Assembly: GCF_018732085.1 (NCBI RefSeq)
Contig: NZ_CP076103.1
Coordinates: 2,852,001 to 2,916,000, forward strand
Source: Lysobacter capsici
GTDB taxonomy: Bacteria; Pseudomonadota; Gammaproteobacteria; Xanthomonadales; Xanthomonadaceae
DNA: 64,000 nucleotides
Direction of reading: 5' to 3'
This document shows positions 42,560 to 52,396 of this stretch, piece after piece. The notes below the pieces were generated by a model, which was not told the origin of the DNA, did not search any database, and saw nothing but the letters and a program-made list of their open reading frames with translations. Position numbers and translations under genes: made by a program. Numbering within the stretch: the first letter of the stretch is position 1; each line of letters starts with the position of its first letter.

Positions 42560-42587
42560 GGCTCGCGCCTCGACCGGAGTTCGCCGC

Positions 42588-43343
42588 ATGCGCAAACGTA
42601 TCCTCATCACCGGCGCCAGTTCCGGACTTGGCCGCGGCATGGCGCGCGAGTTCGCCCGCGCCGGCAGCGACCTCGCCCTGTGCGCGCGGCGCCTGGACCG
42701 ACTGGAATCGCTCAAGGCCGAATTGGAAGCGGCCCATCCGGCCATCCGCGTGAGCATCCACAGCCTGGACGTGACCGATCACGAGCAGGTGTTCGCGGTG
42801 TTCGCGGCCGCGCGCGACGCACTGGGCGGCCTGGACCGGGTGATCGTCAACGCCGGCATCGGCCAGGGCGCGCCGGTCGGCAAGGGCCAGTTCGCCCTGA
42901 ACCGCAGCATCGTCGAGACCAATTTCCTCGCCGCGCTGGCGCAGTGCGAAGCGGCGGTGGAAATCTTCCGCGCCGCCGGCCAGGGGCATCTGGTGTTGAT
43001 TTCCTCGATGAGCGCGATGCGCGGCATGCGCGGCGGCCTGACCGCCTACGCCGCGAGCAAGGCCGGCGTGGCCTCGCTGGCCGAAGGCATCCGCACCGAC
43101 ATGCTGCGCAAGCCTTCGATCAAGATCAGCACGATCTACCCAGGTTACATCCGCACCGAAATGAACGACGGCGCGCCGGCCAAGCAGACGCCTTTCATCA
43201 TCGACGAGGCGACCGGTTGCCGTTTGCTGGTGCGGGCGATCGAGAAGGAGAAAGCCAAGGCTTATGTGCCGTGGTGGCCGTGGGCGCCGTTGGGGTGGTT
43301 GATGAAGCGGTTGCCGTTGGCGTGGGTGGCGAAGCTCAATTGA
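42588..43343 (+). CDS. Short-chain dehydrogenase/reductase
   Basis: The 251-residue SDR has the cofactor motif TGASSGLG (8-15), NAG at 88-90 and the catalytic Ser140, Tyr154 and Lys158. The C-terminus has a hydrophobic, Trp-rich end (WWPWAPLGWLMKRLPLAW) that may touch the membrane. The start has a GGAG site at good spacing. It ends the co-directional set that begins at 38,601 and probably shares its pathway. Confidence 0.9.
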   Translation: MRKRILITGASSGLGRGMAREFARAGSDLALCARRLDRLESLKAELEAAHPAIRVSIHSLDVTDHEQVFAVFAAARDALGGLDRVIVNAGIGQGAPVGKGQFALNRSIVETNFLAALAQCEAAVEIFRAAGQGHLVLISSMSAMRGMRGGLTAYAASKAGVASLAEGIRTDMLRKPSIKISTIYPGYIRTEMNDGAPAKQTPFIIDEATGCRLLVRAIEKEKAKAYVPWWPWAPLGWLMKRLPLAWVAKLN

Positions 43344-43376
43344 CCATGCGCAAGCGTTCGCGTGGTTTCGCCGGCC

Positions 43377-43604
43377 CCCTGTAGGAGCGGCGCGAGCCAC
43401 GACCGCGAATTGCGATCTGCGGCGAGGGTTGGGTCGTAGCCTTTTTGGTCGTTGCAGTCGTTGCAGTCGTTGCAGTCGTTGCAGCCGTTGCGATCGTCGC
43501 GGTCGTTGTGGCGCGGCCGTAGCTTGCTATACGGGTTGCCATGCAGGTTGCGACGCAGGCGTGGTGACGCGGTCGCGGCTTGCGCCGCTCCTACAGGGGA
43601 GCGC
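43377..43604. repeat. Expanded TAGGAGCGGCGC palindrome with 9-base tandem repeat
   Basis: The outer arms CCCCTGTAGGAGCGGCGCGA and its inverse near 43,600 are about 170 bases apart, much wider than in other copies. The centre holds four copies of GTTGCAGTC-type units (43,451-43,489), which account for part of the extra length. Confidence 0.75.
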
Positions 43605-43640
43605 CGTAGCATCCGACGCATATGCATGTTCGCTATCTAC

Positions 43641-43684
43641 CTGTAGGAGCGGCGCGAGCCGCGACCGCGAATCTTCGGCTACGA
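43641..43684. repeat. Half copy of the TAGGAGCGGCGC family
   Basis: A single left arm (CCTGTAGGAGCGGCGCGAGC) with no inverted partner, directly followed by a different palindrome at 43,697. Confidence 0.7.
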
Positions 43685-43696
43685 CGAAACTTTCCA

Positions 43697-43788
43697 GAAC
43701 GTCATTCCCGCGAAAGCGGGAATCCAGTGACTTCAAGCGTTCTCGCACGAAAGGCACTGGATTCCCGCCTTCGCGGGAATGACGTTCT
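43697..43788. repeat. CGTCATTCCCGCGAAAGCGG palindrome
   Basis: The 33-base arms (43,697-43,729 and 43,755-43,788) read GAACGTCATTCCCGC... and the near-perfect inverse. This sequence type is widespread in proteobacterial genomes. A degenerate half copy lies near 60,089-60,130. Confidence 0.8.
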
Positions 43789-43867
43789 TGGCGATGCGCG
43801 GCGACTCGAGAATCACCCGCGAATCACTCTCGAATCATTCGCGGCTCATCCACCTTTCTTCGCTGCT

Positions 43868-44365
43868 TTATGCATTGCCGGCCGACACCCCATCACCCGA
43901 CCCCGAATCTCCAGATCCCCCACAACACTCATCCTGAGCCAGATCCTCAAGAATCGGACACTCCGGCCGATCATCCCCCTGGCACCGCCGCGCCAGCTGC
44001 TCCAGCGTGTGCTGCATCGCCTGCATCTCGCGTATCTTCGCCGCCAGTTCCGCCGCGTGATCCAACGCCAGTCGCTTGACCTCGCCGCTTTCGCGCGAGC
44101 GGTTGTCCCACAGCCCCAGCAAGGTCTCGATCTGCTTGATCGAAAACCCCAGCGAGCGAGAGCGCTTGATGAAACGCAGCCGATGCAGGTCGCTGTCGCG
44201 GTACAGGCGATAGCCGGCGATGCTGCGGCCCGCGGCCGGAATCAGGTCGATGCTCTCGTAATGGCGGATCATCTTCGCGCTCACCCCGCTGAGCTGGGCG
44301 GCTTCGCCGATGTTGTGCAGGCCGTCGGCCTTGGCCTGGGCGAGTTCGGGCGCGTTGCGGGTCAT
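43868..44365 (-). CDS. cueR: Copper-responsive MerR-family regulator
   Basis: The 165-residue MerR protein has the helix-turn-helix INIGEAA-type start at about 18-37 (HNIGEAAQLSGVSAKMIRHY). A dimerisation helix follows, then a metal-binding loop (about Cys129 to Cys137: CQGDDRPEC) as in CueR-type sensors, and a second CC pair at the tail. CueR turns on copA by twisting promoter DNA when Cu(I) binds. It lies 56 bases downstream of copA on the same strand, with an AGGAA site before ATG 44365. Confidence 0.9.
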   Translation of the reverse strand: MTRNAPELAQAKADGLHNIGEAAQLSGVSAKMIRHYESIDLIPAAGRSIAGYRLYRDSDLHRLRFIKRSRSLGFSIKQIETLLGLWDNRSRESGEVKRLALDHAAELAAKIREMQAMQHTLEQLARRCQGDDRPECPILEDLAQDECCGGSGDSGSGDGVSAGNA

Positions 44366-44421
44366 GGCGCGGTTCCTGTTTCCGGTAACGAAGGGTGCGT
44401 AAGCGTTCATGCGCGGCGCGT

Positions 44422-46902
44422 TCATGCCGGTTTCCAGCGTCGCAGCAGCAGAGTGTTGCCGATCACGCTGACGCTGGAGAAGGCCATCGCCGCGGCGGCG
44501 ACCACCGGGTTCAACCAGCCCAAGGTCGCTAGGCCGATGCCGATCACGTTGTAGCCGAATGCCCAGAACAGGTTCTGACGGATCTTGCGGCTGGTGCGGC
44601 GCGAGATCTCGATCGCGTCGGCGACCAGCCCCGGTTCGGCGCGCATCAGGGTGATGCCGGCGGCCTGCATCGCCACGTCGGTGCCGCTGCCCATGGCGAT
44701 GCCGACATCGGCCGCGGCCAGCGCCGGTGCGTCGTTGACGCCGTCGCCGACCATCGCCACGGTGCGGAACTGCCCGAGTTCGGCGACCGCGGCGGCCTTT
44801 TGTTCGGGCAATACGTCGGCGCGGATCTGGTCGATGCCCAGTTCGGCCGCGACCGCGCGCGCCGCGCCGATGTGATCGCCGGAAATCATCGCGGTGCTCA
44901 CGCCCAGCGCGTGCAGGCGTTCGATCGCGGCCCGGGCGTTGGCGCGCGGGGTGTCGCGGAAACCGAGCAGGCCGAGCAACTGCGCGCCATCGCTGCCGTC
45001 GCGCGCCAGCCACGACACGCTGTGGCCGCTGTCGGCCAGGCGTTGCGCGGCCTCGCGCAGCGGTTGCAGATCGACGCCGGCTTCTTCGAGCATGCGGGTG
45101 CTGCCGAGCAGCAGGCTGCGGCCTTCGACCTCGCCGCGCAGGCCGCGTCCGGCCAGCGCCCGCAGTTGCGACACCGGCGGCAGGGTCAGCGCGCGCGCCG
45201 CATCGAGGGTGGCGCGCGCAAGCGGATGCTCGCTGCCCGACTGCAAGGCCGCGGACAAACGCAGCAGCGCGTCGCGATCGCCGTCGAGCGCGGTCCATTC
45301 GCTCAGCACCGGCTTGCCTTCGGTCAGGGTGCCGGTCTTGTCGAACGCGACCACGTCGATCCGGTGCGCGATTTCCAGCGCTTCGGCGTCCTTGATCAGG
45401 ATGCCCGCGCGCGCGGCCACGCCGGTGCCGGCCATGATCGCGGTCGGCGTCGCCAGGCCCAGCGCACACGGACAGGCGATCACCAGCACCGCGACCGCGT
45501 TGAGCACGGCCTGGCTCCAATCGCCTGCATACAGGCCCCAGCCGATCAGGGTCAGCAGCGCGATCGCGATCACCACCGGCACGAACACCGCGCTGACCCG
45601 GTCGACCAGATGCTGGATCGGCGCTTTCTTGGCCTGCGCGTCTTCGACCAGACGGATGATCCGGGCCAGCGCGCTCTCCGCGCCGACCGCCACGGTTTCG
45701 ACCACGATCCGGCCTTCGCCGTTGATCGCGCCGCCGGTGACGCGGTCGCCGCGCTCTCGCGCGACCGGCAGGGATTCGCCGGTGAGCAGGGATTCGTCGA
45801 CGTGAGTGAGGCCTTCGACGATGCGGCCGTCGGCCGGCAGGCGTTCGCCCGGGCGCACCACCACGAGGTCGCCGACCCGCAGTTGCGCGAGTGGCAATTC
45901 GTGTTCGACGCCGTCGCGCAGCACCCGCGCGCTGCTCGGGCGCAGCGCCTGCAGGGCGCGGATCGCCGCGGTGGTCTGGCGCTTGGCGCGCGCTTCCAGC
46001 CACTTGCCGAACAGGATCAGGGTGATGATCACCGCCGAGGTTTCGAAATACAGCTGCATCTGATCGCCGCGCAGCAGGTGATACAGGCTCAGGCCGTAAC
46101 CGGCGCTGCTGCCGAGTGCGACCAGCAGGTCCATGTTGCCGCTGCGCGCGCGCAGCGCGCTCCAGCCGGCGCGGTAGAAGCGCGCGCCGAGCCAGAACTG
46201 CACCGGCGTGGCGAGCGCGAACTGCAACCAGCCCGGCAGCATCCAGTGCTGGCCGAACAACAGGCCGAGCATCGGCGCGACCAGGGGCAGCGACAGCGCG
46301 GCGGCAATCAGCAGATGGCGGGTTTCGCGCGACAGAGCGGGTTTCGCGTTGCTGCGGGCGGTGGTGGCGGTGTCGCTGCCGTTGTCGGTGCGCGGCGGGT
46401 TGCTGCTGTCGCCAGCGGCTTGGTTGCTTGCACCGCCGCCCGATGGGTTGTCGGGGTCGGAATCGGGCAGGCTCGCTTCGTAGCCGGCGCGTTTCACCGC
46501 GGCGATCAGCGCGGCCGTGTCGGTGCCGGCGAGCATGCGCACCTTGGCGCGCTCGGTGGCCAGATTGACCGAGGCCTCCAGCACGCCCGGCACTGCGGTC
46601 AGCGCCTTCTCGATCCGGCCGACGCAGGAGCCGCAATTCATCCCGCGCAGCGCCAGCACGAGGTCCTCGCTGGGGACGCTGTAACCGGCCGCGGCGATGG
46701 CGCGTTCGATCTGCGCGGCGGAGACGCTGGCGTCGTGGGCGACCTCGGCGGTTTCGGTGGCCAGATTGACGTTGACCTCGGCGACGCCGGGCAGGGCGCT
46801 CACGGCCCGCTCGATGCGGCCGGCGCAGGAGCTGCAGGTCATCCCGGCTACGTGCAGACGCAGGCGTTGCGGGAGGGGGGCGACTTGGAGAGGGGCGTTC
46901 AT
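44422..46902 (-). CDS. copA: Copper-exporting P1B-type ATPase
   Basis: The 826-residue protein has two N-terminal heavy-metal-associated domains with CxxC at residues 23-26 and 90-93, and a disordered linker (about 155-190). Eight membrane segments include the Cu(I) transport motif CPC, followed by the phosphorylation site DKTGTLT with Asp521, the SEHPLA nucleotide motif and the GDGVNDAPAL hinge. It pumps Cu(I) out of the cytoplasm. ATG 46902 gives the usual start just before the first HMA domain. It is followed by cueR. Confidence 0.96.
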   Translation of the reverse strand: MNAPLQVAPLPQRLRLHVAGMTCSSCAGRIERAVSALPGVAEVNVNLATETAEVAHDASVSAAQIERAIAAAGYSVPSEDLVLALRGMNCGSCVGRIEKALTAVPGVLEASVNLATERAKVRMLAGTDTAALIAAVKRAGYEASLPDSDPDNPSGGGASNQAAGDSSNPPRTDNGSDTATTARSNAKPALSRETRHLLIAAALSLPLVAPMLGLLFGQHWMLPGWLQFALATPVQFWLGARFYRAGWSALRARSGNMDLLVALGSSAGYGLSLYHLLRGDQMQLYFETSAVIITLILFGKWLEARAKRQTTAAIRALQALRPSSARVLRDGVEHELPLAQLRVGDLVVVRPGERLPADGRIVEGLTHVDESLLTGESLPVARERGDRVTGGAINGEGRIVVETVAVGAESALARIIRLVEDAQAKKAPIQHLVDRVSAVFVPVVIAIALLTLIGWGLYAGDWSQAVLNAVAVLVIACPCALGLATPTAIMAGTGVAARAGILIKDAEALEIAHRIDVVAFDKTGTLTEGKPVLSEWTALDGDRDALLRLSAALQSGSEHPLARATLDAARALTLPPVSQLRALAGRGLRGEVEGRSLLLGSTRMLEEAGVDLQPLREAAQRLADSGHSVSWLARDGSDGAQLLGLLGFRDTPRANARAAIERLHALGVSTAMISGDHIGAARAVAAELGIDQIRADVLPEQKAAAVAELGQFRTVAMVGDGVNDAPALAAADVGIAMGSGTDVAMQAAGITLMRAEPGLVADAIEISRRTSRKIRQNLFWAFGYNVIGIGLATLGWLNPVVAAAAMAFSSVSVIGNTLLLRRWKPA

Positions 46903-46929
46903 GGGGGTTCCCGGGGGACTCGATGCCGG

Positions 46930-46962
46930 GCAGGTTGGGGGTTCCCATGATGGTAAGGTCAA
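46930..46962 (-). promoter_or_regulatory. Candidate copA promoter
   Basis: Reading on the minus strand, a consensus-like -35 TTGACC occurs at 46,957-46,962 and is followed by a long spacer with CTTACC and GGGAAC, loosely like the dyad CueR binds. The dyad is imperfect, so the assignment rests mostly on position just upstream of copA. Confidence 0.3.
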
Positions 46963-46969
46963 GCTTGGG

Positions 46970-47346
46970 GCTGGGAGGTGAGCGGGAGGGCCGATCGACC
47001 GCTCGGGCGCCGTGGTTCTGACGCCTGAGTGGCGCCGCAGGCCGCCAGTTCGCGGTCGCGGCTCGCGCCGCTCCTACTGGGGGCGGCCGCGGCTTCGTTT
47101 CTCCCTGTAGGAGCGGCGTGAGCCGCGACGTCGCCATCGCAACTGCGTCGTAAGCAAGAAGACGCGTCGGTCGCGGTCATCACCAACAAGGCGGCCTATT
47201 CACAAAGCAGCGCCTCCCCCCATCGCCGTGAACAATTCAGTCGCACACACTGAGACACGCCGCCCGCACGCTAGCCAATGCCACAATCGCCCCCATCTAC
47301 GAACGGTCCCCAGTCACCGCTCCCAATCGGCAGGCCGTCCCCGCTC
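46970..47346. other. Gap between copA and lhr
   Basis: It contains an inverted pair of TAGGAGCGG half-elements (about 47,050-47,138). The remainder has no coding support. The in-frame extension of lhr back to ATG 47278 has codon use unlike the rest of the genome. Confidence 0.45.
47050..47138. repeat. Inverted pair of TAGGAGCGGCGC halves, reversed order
   Basis: The half ending GCGCCGCTCCTAC comes first and the half starting CTGTAGGAGCGGCGTGAGC second, so the usual order of arms is swapped. Confidence 0.7.
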
Positions 47347-50300
47347 ATGGTGCTAGACGATTTCCATCCCGCCGTCGCCGCCTGGTTCGGCGCGACGTTT
47401 CCGGCGCCGACCCAGGCGCAGGTGCTGGCGTGGCCGAACATCCGCGCCGGGCGCAACACCCTGGTCGCCGCGCCGACCGGTTCGGGCAAGACCCTGACCG
47501 CGTTCCTGGCCGCGATCGACGAACTGGTGCGCGAAGGGCTCGAACACGGATTGCGCGACGAAACCGCGGTGGTCTACGTCTCGCCGCTGAAGGCGCTGTC
47601 CAACGACATCCATCTGAACCTGGAAGCGCCGCTGGCCGGCATCGCCGAGCACCTGCAGCGCATGGGCCTGGCCGACCCCGGCATCCGTACCGCGGTGCGC
47701 ACCGGCGATACGCCCGCAGGCGAACGCGTGGCGATGCGCAAGCGGCCGCCGCACATCCTGGTGACCACGCCCGAGTCGCTGTACGTGCTGATGGGTTCGG
47801 AATCCGGGCGCGCCATGCTGTCGACCGTGCGCTCGGTCATCGTCGATGAAATCCATGCCGTTGCCGACGACAAGCGCGGCAGCCATCTGAGCCTGACCCT
47901 GGAACGCCTGCGCGGCCTGTGTCCCAAACCGCCGCTGCGGATCGGCCTGTCGGCGACGCAGAAACCGATCATCGAAGTCGCGCGTTTCCTGGTCGGCAGC
48001 GACGCGGTCGATGCCGACGGCCAACCCGATTGCGCGATCGTCGACATCGGCTACGCCAAGCAGCGCGATCTCGCCCTGGAGCTGCCGGGCTCGCCGCTGT
48101 CGGCGGTGATGTCGCACGAGCAATGGGACGAGGTCTACCAACGGCTGGCCGCATTGGTCGGCGAACACCGCACCACGCTGGTGTTCGTCAACACCCGGCG
48201 CATGGCCGAACGCGCCGCGCGCCATCTCGCCGACCGGCTCGGCAAGGACGTGGTCGCCGCGCACCACGGCAGCCTGTCGCGCGAACTGCGCCTGGACGCC
48301 GAACAGCGGCTCAAGAGCGGACAGTTGCGGGTGCTGGTCGCGACCGCGTCGCTGGAACTGGGCATCGACATCGGCGATGTCGACCTGGTCTGCCAGCTCG
48401 GTTCGCCGCGCGCGATCGCCGCCTTCCTGCAACGCGTCGGTCGCGCCGGCCACCATGTCGGCGGCGTGCCGAAGGGCCGCCTGTTCCCGCAGTCGCGCGA
48501 CGACCTGGTCGAATGCGCGGCGCTGCTCGACAGCGTGCGTCGCGGCGAACTCGATGCGCTGCAGATTCCGTCCGCGCCGCTGGACGTGCTGGCGCAGCAG
48601 ATCGTCGCCGAAGTGGCCGCGCAGGAGTGCAGCGAGGACGAGTTGTACGCGCTGGTGCGCGGCGCCTGGCCGTATGCGCAACTGCAGCGTAAGGACTTCG
48701 ATGCGGTCGTGCGCATGCTCGCCGACGGTTTCACCACCCGGCGCGGCCCGCGCGCGGCCTACATCCATCGCGACGCGGTCAACGCGCGGCTGCGCGCGCG
48801 TCGCGGCAGCCGCATGACCGCGGTGATGTCGGGCGGCACCATCCCCGACACCGGCGATTACTCGGTCGTGCTGGAGCCGGAAAACCACACGATCGGCAAC
48901 GTCAACGAAGACTTCGCGATCGAAAGCCTGGCCGGCGACGTGTTCCAGCTCGGCAACGCCAGCTATCGCATCCTGCGGGTCGAGCCGGGGCGGGTGCGGG
49001 TCGAGGACGCGCAGGGCCAGCCGCCGAACATCCCGTTCTGGCTCGGCGAAGCGCCCGGCCGCAGCGACGAACTGTCGGCCAGCGTGTCGCGCCTGCGCGG
49101 CGCGGTCGATGCCTTGTTGGGCGAGACCGCCGGTCCGTCCGGCGCGATCGATGCCGGCGGCGCCGCGCGCAAGCTCAGCGAACAAATCGATATCGATCCG
49201 GAAAGCGCGCTGCAAGTGGTCGACTACCTGGGCCGCACCCGTCAGGCGCTCGGCATCGTGCCGACCCAGGACAGTCTGGTGTTCGAGCGGTTCTTCGACG
49301 AATCCGGCGGCACCCAGCTGGTGATCCATTCGCCCTACGGCAGCCGCATCAATCGCGCCTGGGGCTTGGCGCTGCGCAAGCGCTTCTGCCGCAAGTTCAA
49401 TTTCGAACTGCAGGCCGCCGCGACCGAGGACGCGATCGTGCTGTCGCTGTCGACCAGCCACAGCTTCCCGCTCGAAGATGTCGCGCGCTATCTGCATTCG
49501 GCCTCGGCCCTGGATGTACTGACCCAGGCCTTGCTCGATGCGCCGTTGTTCGCGGTGCGCTGGCGCTGGAACGCGACCACCTCGTTGGCGTTGCCGCGTT
49601 TCGTCGGCGGGCGCAAGGTCGCGCCGCAGTTGCAGCGGATGAAGAGCGAGGATCTGCTGGCGACGGTGTTTCCCGATCAGGTCGCGTGCGCGGAAAACCT
49701 GGTCGGCGAGCGCGAAGTGCCCGACCATCCGCTGGTCGAACAGACCCTGCAGGACTGCTTGTACGAAGCGATGGACAGCGCCGGCTGGCTGCGCATGCTG
49801 CGACGCCTGGAAGCGGGCGAGGTGCGGGTGATCGGGCGCGACGTGACCGGTCCGTCGCCGATCGCGGCCGAGGCGCTTAACGCCAAGCCGTACGCCTTCC
49901 TCGACGATGCGCCGCTGGAGGAACGTCGCACTCAGGCGGTGATGGCGCGGCGTTACGCCGAAGCCGACAGCGCCGATGACCTCGGCCGGCTCGACCTGGA
50001 AGCGATCGACGCGGTGCGCGCCGAGGCCTGGCCGGAAGCGCGCGATCCCGATGAAATGCACGAAGCGCTGATGGGGCTGGGTTTCGTCACTGCTGACGAA
50101 GCAACGGCCAACACCTGGACCGATTGGCTCAGCGCGCTGGCCGCCGCCGGCCGCGCCACCGCCTTGCGCCTGCACGCCGAGGACGCGTCGCCGTCGTGGT
50201 GGGTCGCGACCGAAACCCTGCCGCAAGCCCGCGCAATGTTCGCTCAGGCCGTGGCCGAACCCGCAGTCGAGGTGCCGCGCGAATACGCGCAAGTGCAGTG

Positions 50301-51786
50301 GAGCGCCGAGGACGCGCTGATCGACCTGCTGCGCTCGCGCCTGACCGGGCTGGGCCCGACCACGATCGGCGCATTGGCGCGCGACAGCCGCCGCGAAGCG
50401 GCCGAAATCGAACTCGCCTTGCTGCGCCTGGAGCAGGAAGGCTATGTGATGCGCGGGCGCTTCAGCCGCGCCAGCCTGCTCGCCGGCGAAGAGGAATGGT
50501 GCGAACGCCATCTGCTCGCGCGTATCCATCGCTACACGGTCGGGCGCCTGCGCCGCGAGATCGAACCGGTCGCGCCACGCGACTACGCGCGCTTCTTGTT
50601 CGACTGGCAGCACCTGTCCAAGCCCACCCGCATGAGCGGCCCGCAGGCGCTGCGCACGGTGCTGGAACAGCTCGAAGGCTTTGAAGCGCCGGCTTCGGTG
50701 TGGGAAAGCGAACTGCTGCCGGCGCGCATCGGCGACTACGATTCGGCCTGGCTCGACGAGCTGTGTACCGCCGGCCGCGTGACCTGGGCGCGGCTGCGTC
50801 CGAACGCCGGCGGCACCGACCCGGCCGCGCCGCAAGGCGTGCCGAGCGTGCGCCAGACCCCGATCGTGCTGCTGCCGCGTCGCGCCCTGGCCGACTGGAG
50901 CCTGAGCGCGGTGCGCAACACCGATCCGGCGCCGGTGTCCTCGCGCGCGCAGCGCGTGCTGGCCGCACTGGAAACGCGTGGCGCCTCGTTCTTCGACGAA
51001 CTCGAACACTCCGCGCACCTGCTGCGCACCGAACTGGAAGAAGCGCTCGGCGAACTGGTGACCCGCGGCCGCATCACCTGCGACAGCTTCGCCGGCCTGC
51101 GCGCCTTGCTGGTGCCGCCGTCCAAGCGCGCCTCGGCGCACGGCAGCCGCCGACGCCGGGCGATGCTGACCGATCTGCAGGACGCCGGACGCTGGTCGCT
51201 GACCCGGCCACTCGACGCGTCGGCCGAGCCGACGACCGCGACGCCGGCGCAGGCCGCGGCGCGCAGCACCGAGGCGACCGAACACATCGCCTGGCGCCTG
51301 CTCGAACGCTACGGCGTGGTGTTCTGGCGATTGATCCAGCGCGAGGCGGCGTGGCTGCCGCCGTGGCGCGATCTGCTGCGGGTGTACCGGCGCCTGGAAG
51401 CGCGCGGCGAAATCCGCGGCGGCCGTTTCATCGCCGGCATGACCGGCGAACAGTACGCGCTGCCCGATGCGGTCAACGCCTTGCGCCAGGTTCGCCAGCG
51501 CGAGCACAGCGGCGAAGTGATCTGCATTTCCGCCGCCGATCCGCTGAACCTCACCGGCAGCGTGCTCGCCGGCGCCAAGGTGCCGCGCATTCCCGGCGCG
51601 CGCATCGCGTTTCGCGACGGCGTCGCGGTGGCGAGCCTGCTGGCCGGGCAGGTCGAGGAGATCGAAGCCTTACCGGCGGACGCGCAACGCGAGGTGCATC
51701 GCCTGTTGATGCGCCGGCCCGGCAGCGCCGCGGCGGCGGTGGAGTCGACGGTCGACGAGGTGTTGCGCAACCTGGGTCGGATTTAG
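47347..51786 (+). CDS. lhr: Lhr-family large DEAD/DEAH helicase
   Basis: The 1479-residue helicase has motif I APTGSGKT (about 42-49) and motif II DEIH (167-170). The GLSATQKP motif III and a second RecA domain with HHGSLSRELR, LVATASLELGID and QRVGRAGH follow, as in Lhr. The long C-terminal half matches the Lhr core, winged-helix and C-terminal extensions, and total length is near that of E. coli Lhr (1538). ATG 47347 was preferred since the 23 codons before it (from ATG 47278) have atypical codon use. Lhr unwinds RNA:DNA hybrids and is linked to DNA repair. Confidence 0.94.
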   Translation: MVLDDFHPAVAAWFGATFPAPTQAQVLAWPNIRAGRNTLVAAPTGSGKTLTAFLAAIDELVREGLEHGLRDETAVVYVSPLKALSNDIHLNLEAPLAGIAEHLQRMGLADPGIRTAVRTGDTPAGERVAMRKRPPHILVTTPESLYVLMGSESGRAMLSTVRSVIVDEIHAVADDKRGSHLSLTLERLRGLCPKPPLRIGLSATQKPIIEVARFLVGSDAVDADGQPDCAIVDIGYAKQRDLALELPGSPLSAVMSHEQWDEVYQRLAALVGEHRTTLVFVNTRRMAERAARHLADRLGKDVVAAHHGSLSRELRLDAEQRLKSGQLRVLVATASLELGIDIGDVDLVCQLGSPRAIAAFLQRVGRAGHHVGGVPKGRLFPQSRDDLVECAALLDSVRRGELDALQIPSAPLDVLAQQIVAEVAAQECSEDELYALVRGAWPYAQLQRKDFDAVVRMLADGFTTRRGPRAAYIHRDAVNARLRARRGSRMTAVMSGGTIPDTGDYSVVLEPENHTIGNVNEDFAIESLAGDVFQLGNASYRILRVEPGRVRVEDAQGQPPNIPFWLGEAPGRSDELSASVSRLRGAVDALLGETAGPSGAIDAGGAARKLSEQIDIDPESALQVVDYLGRTRQALGIVPTQDSLVFERFFDESGGTQLVIHSPYGSRINRAWGLALRKRFCRKFNFELQAAATEDAIVLSLSTSHSFPLEDVARYLHSASALDVLTQALLDAPLFAVRWRWNATTSLALPRFVGGRKVAPQLQRMKSEDLLATVFPDQVACAENLVGEREVPDHPLVEQTLQDCLYEAMDSAGWLRMLRRLEAGEVRVIGRDVTGPSPIAAEALNAKPYAFLDDAPLEERRTQAVMARRYAEADSADDLGRLDLEAIDAVRAEAWPEARDPDEMHEALMGLGFVTADEATANTWTDWLSALAAAGRATALRLHAEDASPSWWVATETLPQARAMFAQAVAEPAVEVPREYAQVQWSAEDALIDLLRSRLTGLGPTTIGALARDSRREAAEIELALLRLEQEGYVMRGRFSRASLLAGEEEWCERHLLARIHRYTVGRLRREIEPVAPRDYARFLFDWQHLSKPTRMSGPQALRTVLEQLEGFEAPASVWESELLPARIGDYDSAWLDELCTAGRVTWARLRPNAGGTDPAAPQGVPSVRQTPIVLLPRRALADWSLSAVRNTDPAPVSSRAQRVLAALETRGASFFDELEHSAHLLRTELEEALGELVTRGRITCDSFAGLRALLVPPSKRASAHGSRRRRAMLTDLQDAGRWSLTRPLDASAEPTTATPAQAAARSTEATEHIAWRLLERYGVVFWRLIQREAAWLPPWRDLLRVYRRLEARGEIRGGRFIAGMTGEQYALPDAVNALRQVRQREHSGEVICISAADPLNLTGSVLAGAKVPRIPGARIAFRDGVAVASLLAGQVEEIEALPADAQREVHRLLMRRPGSAAAAVESTVDEVLRNLGRI

Positions 51787-52396
51787 TCCGATCCGATCGC
51801 GTTGCGCATCTGTCGCTTGGCGATATCGCGATGCTGCATCACCGCGTCTCATCACCGCGTCTCATCGTCGCGCGTCGTCGCAAGCGCGGCGTCGCTTCGC
51901 GCAGCGCACGCACTCGTTCGCGCCTTGCCCCGTTCGAACGGCATGAATAGGTGCCGATCCGACCAACGGTGCGAGCCGCATTCATCGGCATCGACGCGCT
52001 CGATCGCGTGAATATCACTCGTGCGACGAGTTAAGCGCGCGTGTTCGATGGATGAATCTCGGGTTAGGCGCGTGTCTGTCAGCTTCGGCGTTTCGTTCGT
52101 GTGAGCGCGGCGTGTTTCGTCGACGCAGCACTTCGGAAGTGCGTCACAGTTAGCGACTGAATGCTTCATCGCTGCCGCGTTACGGCGTTCTCAGCCCCAG
52201 GCAGCTTGATGAACGAAAGCGCAATCGTGCGCTAACGCACTGACACAATCTTCGCGCGTCCCGGTGGCAAGGTACGGCACACACCGATCCGCGCAGCGCG
52301 TCACCGATGTCGCCGATCCAGCGAACATCGCGCGCTTCTCGCGATCACATGCAGCCGTCAACCGCCTGCGCTCCCGCTCGCCAAGAGGATTCGATC
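51787..52396. other. Gene-free gap upstream of the NHEJ gene set
   Basis: About 600 bases of lower G/C with a short tandem duplication CATCACCGCGTCT (51,837-51,866). No coding support on either strand. The promoter of the 52,397-56,995 gene set should lie here, but I could not pick a convincing site. Confidence 0.45.

Noticed and set aside
27997..43788. Repeated palindromes as a CRISPR array
   Set aside because: The copies are far apart, irregularly spaced and have no uniform spacers or cas genes.
47353..51507. 1384-residue minus-strand open frame opposite lhr
   Set aside because: Antisense shadow of lhr, whose helicase motifs are unmistakable on the plus strand.
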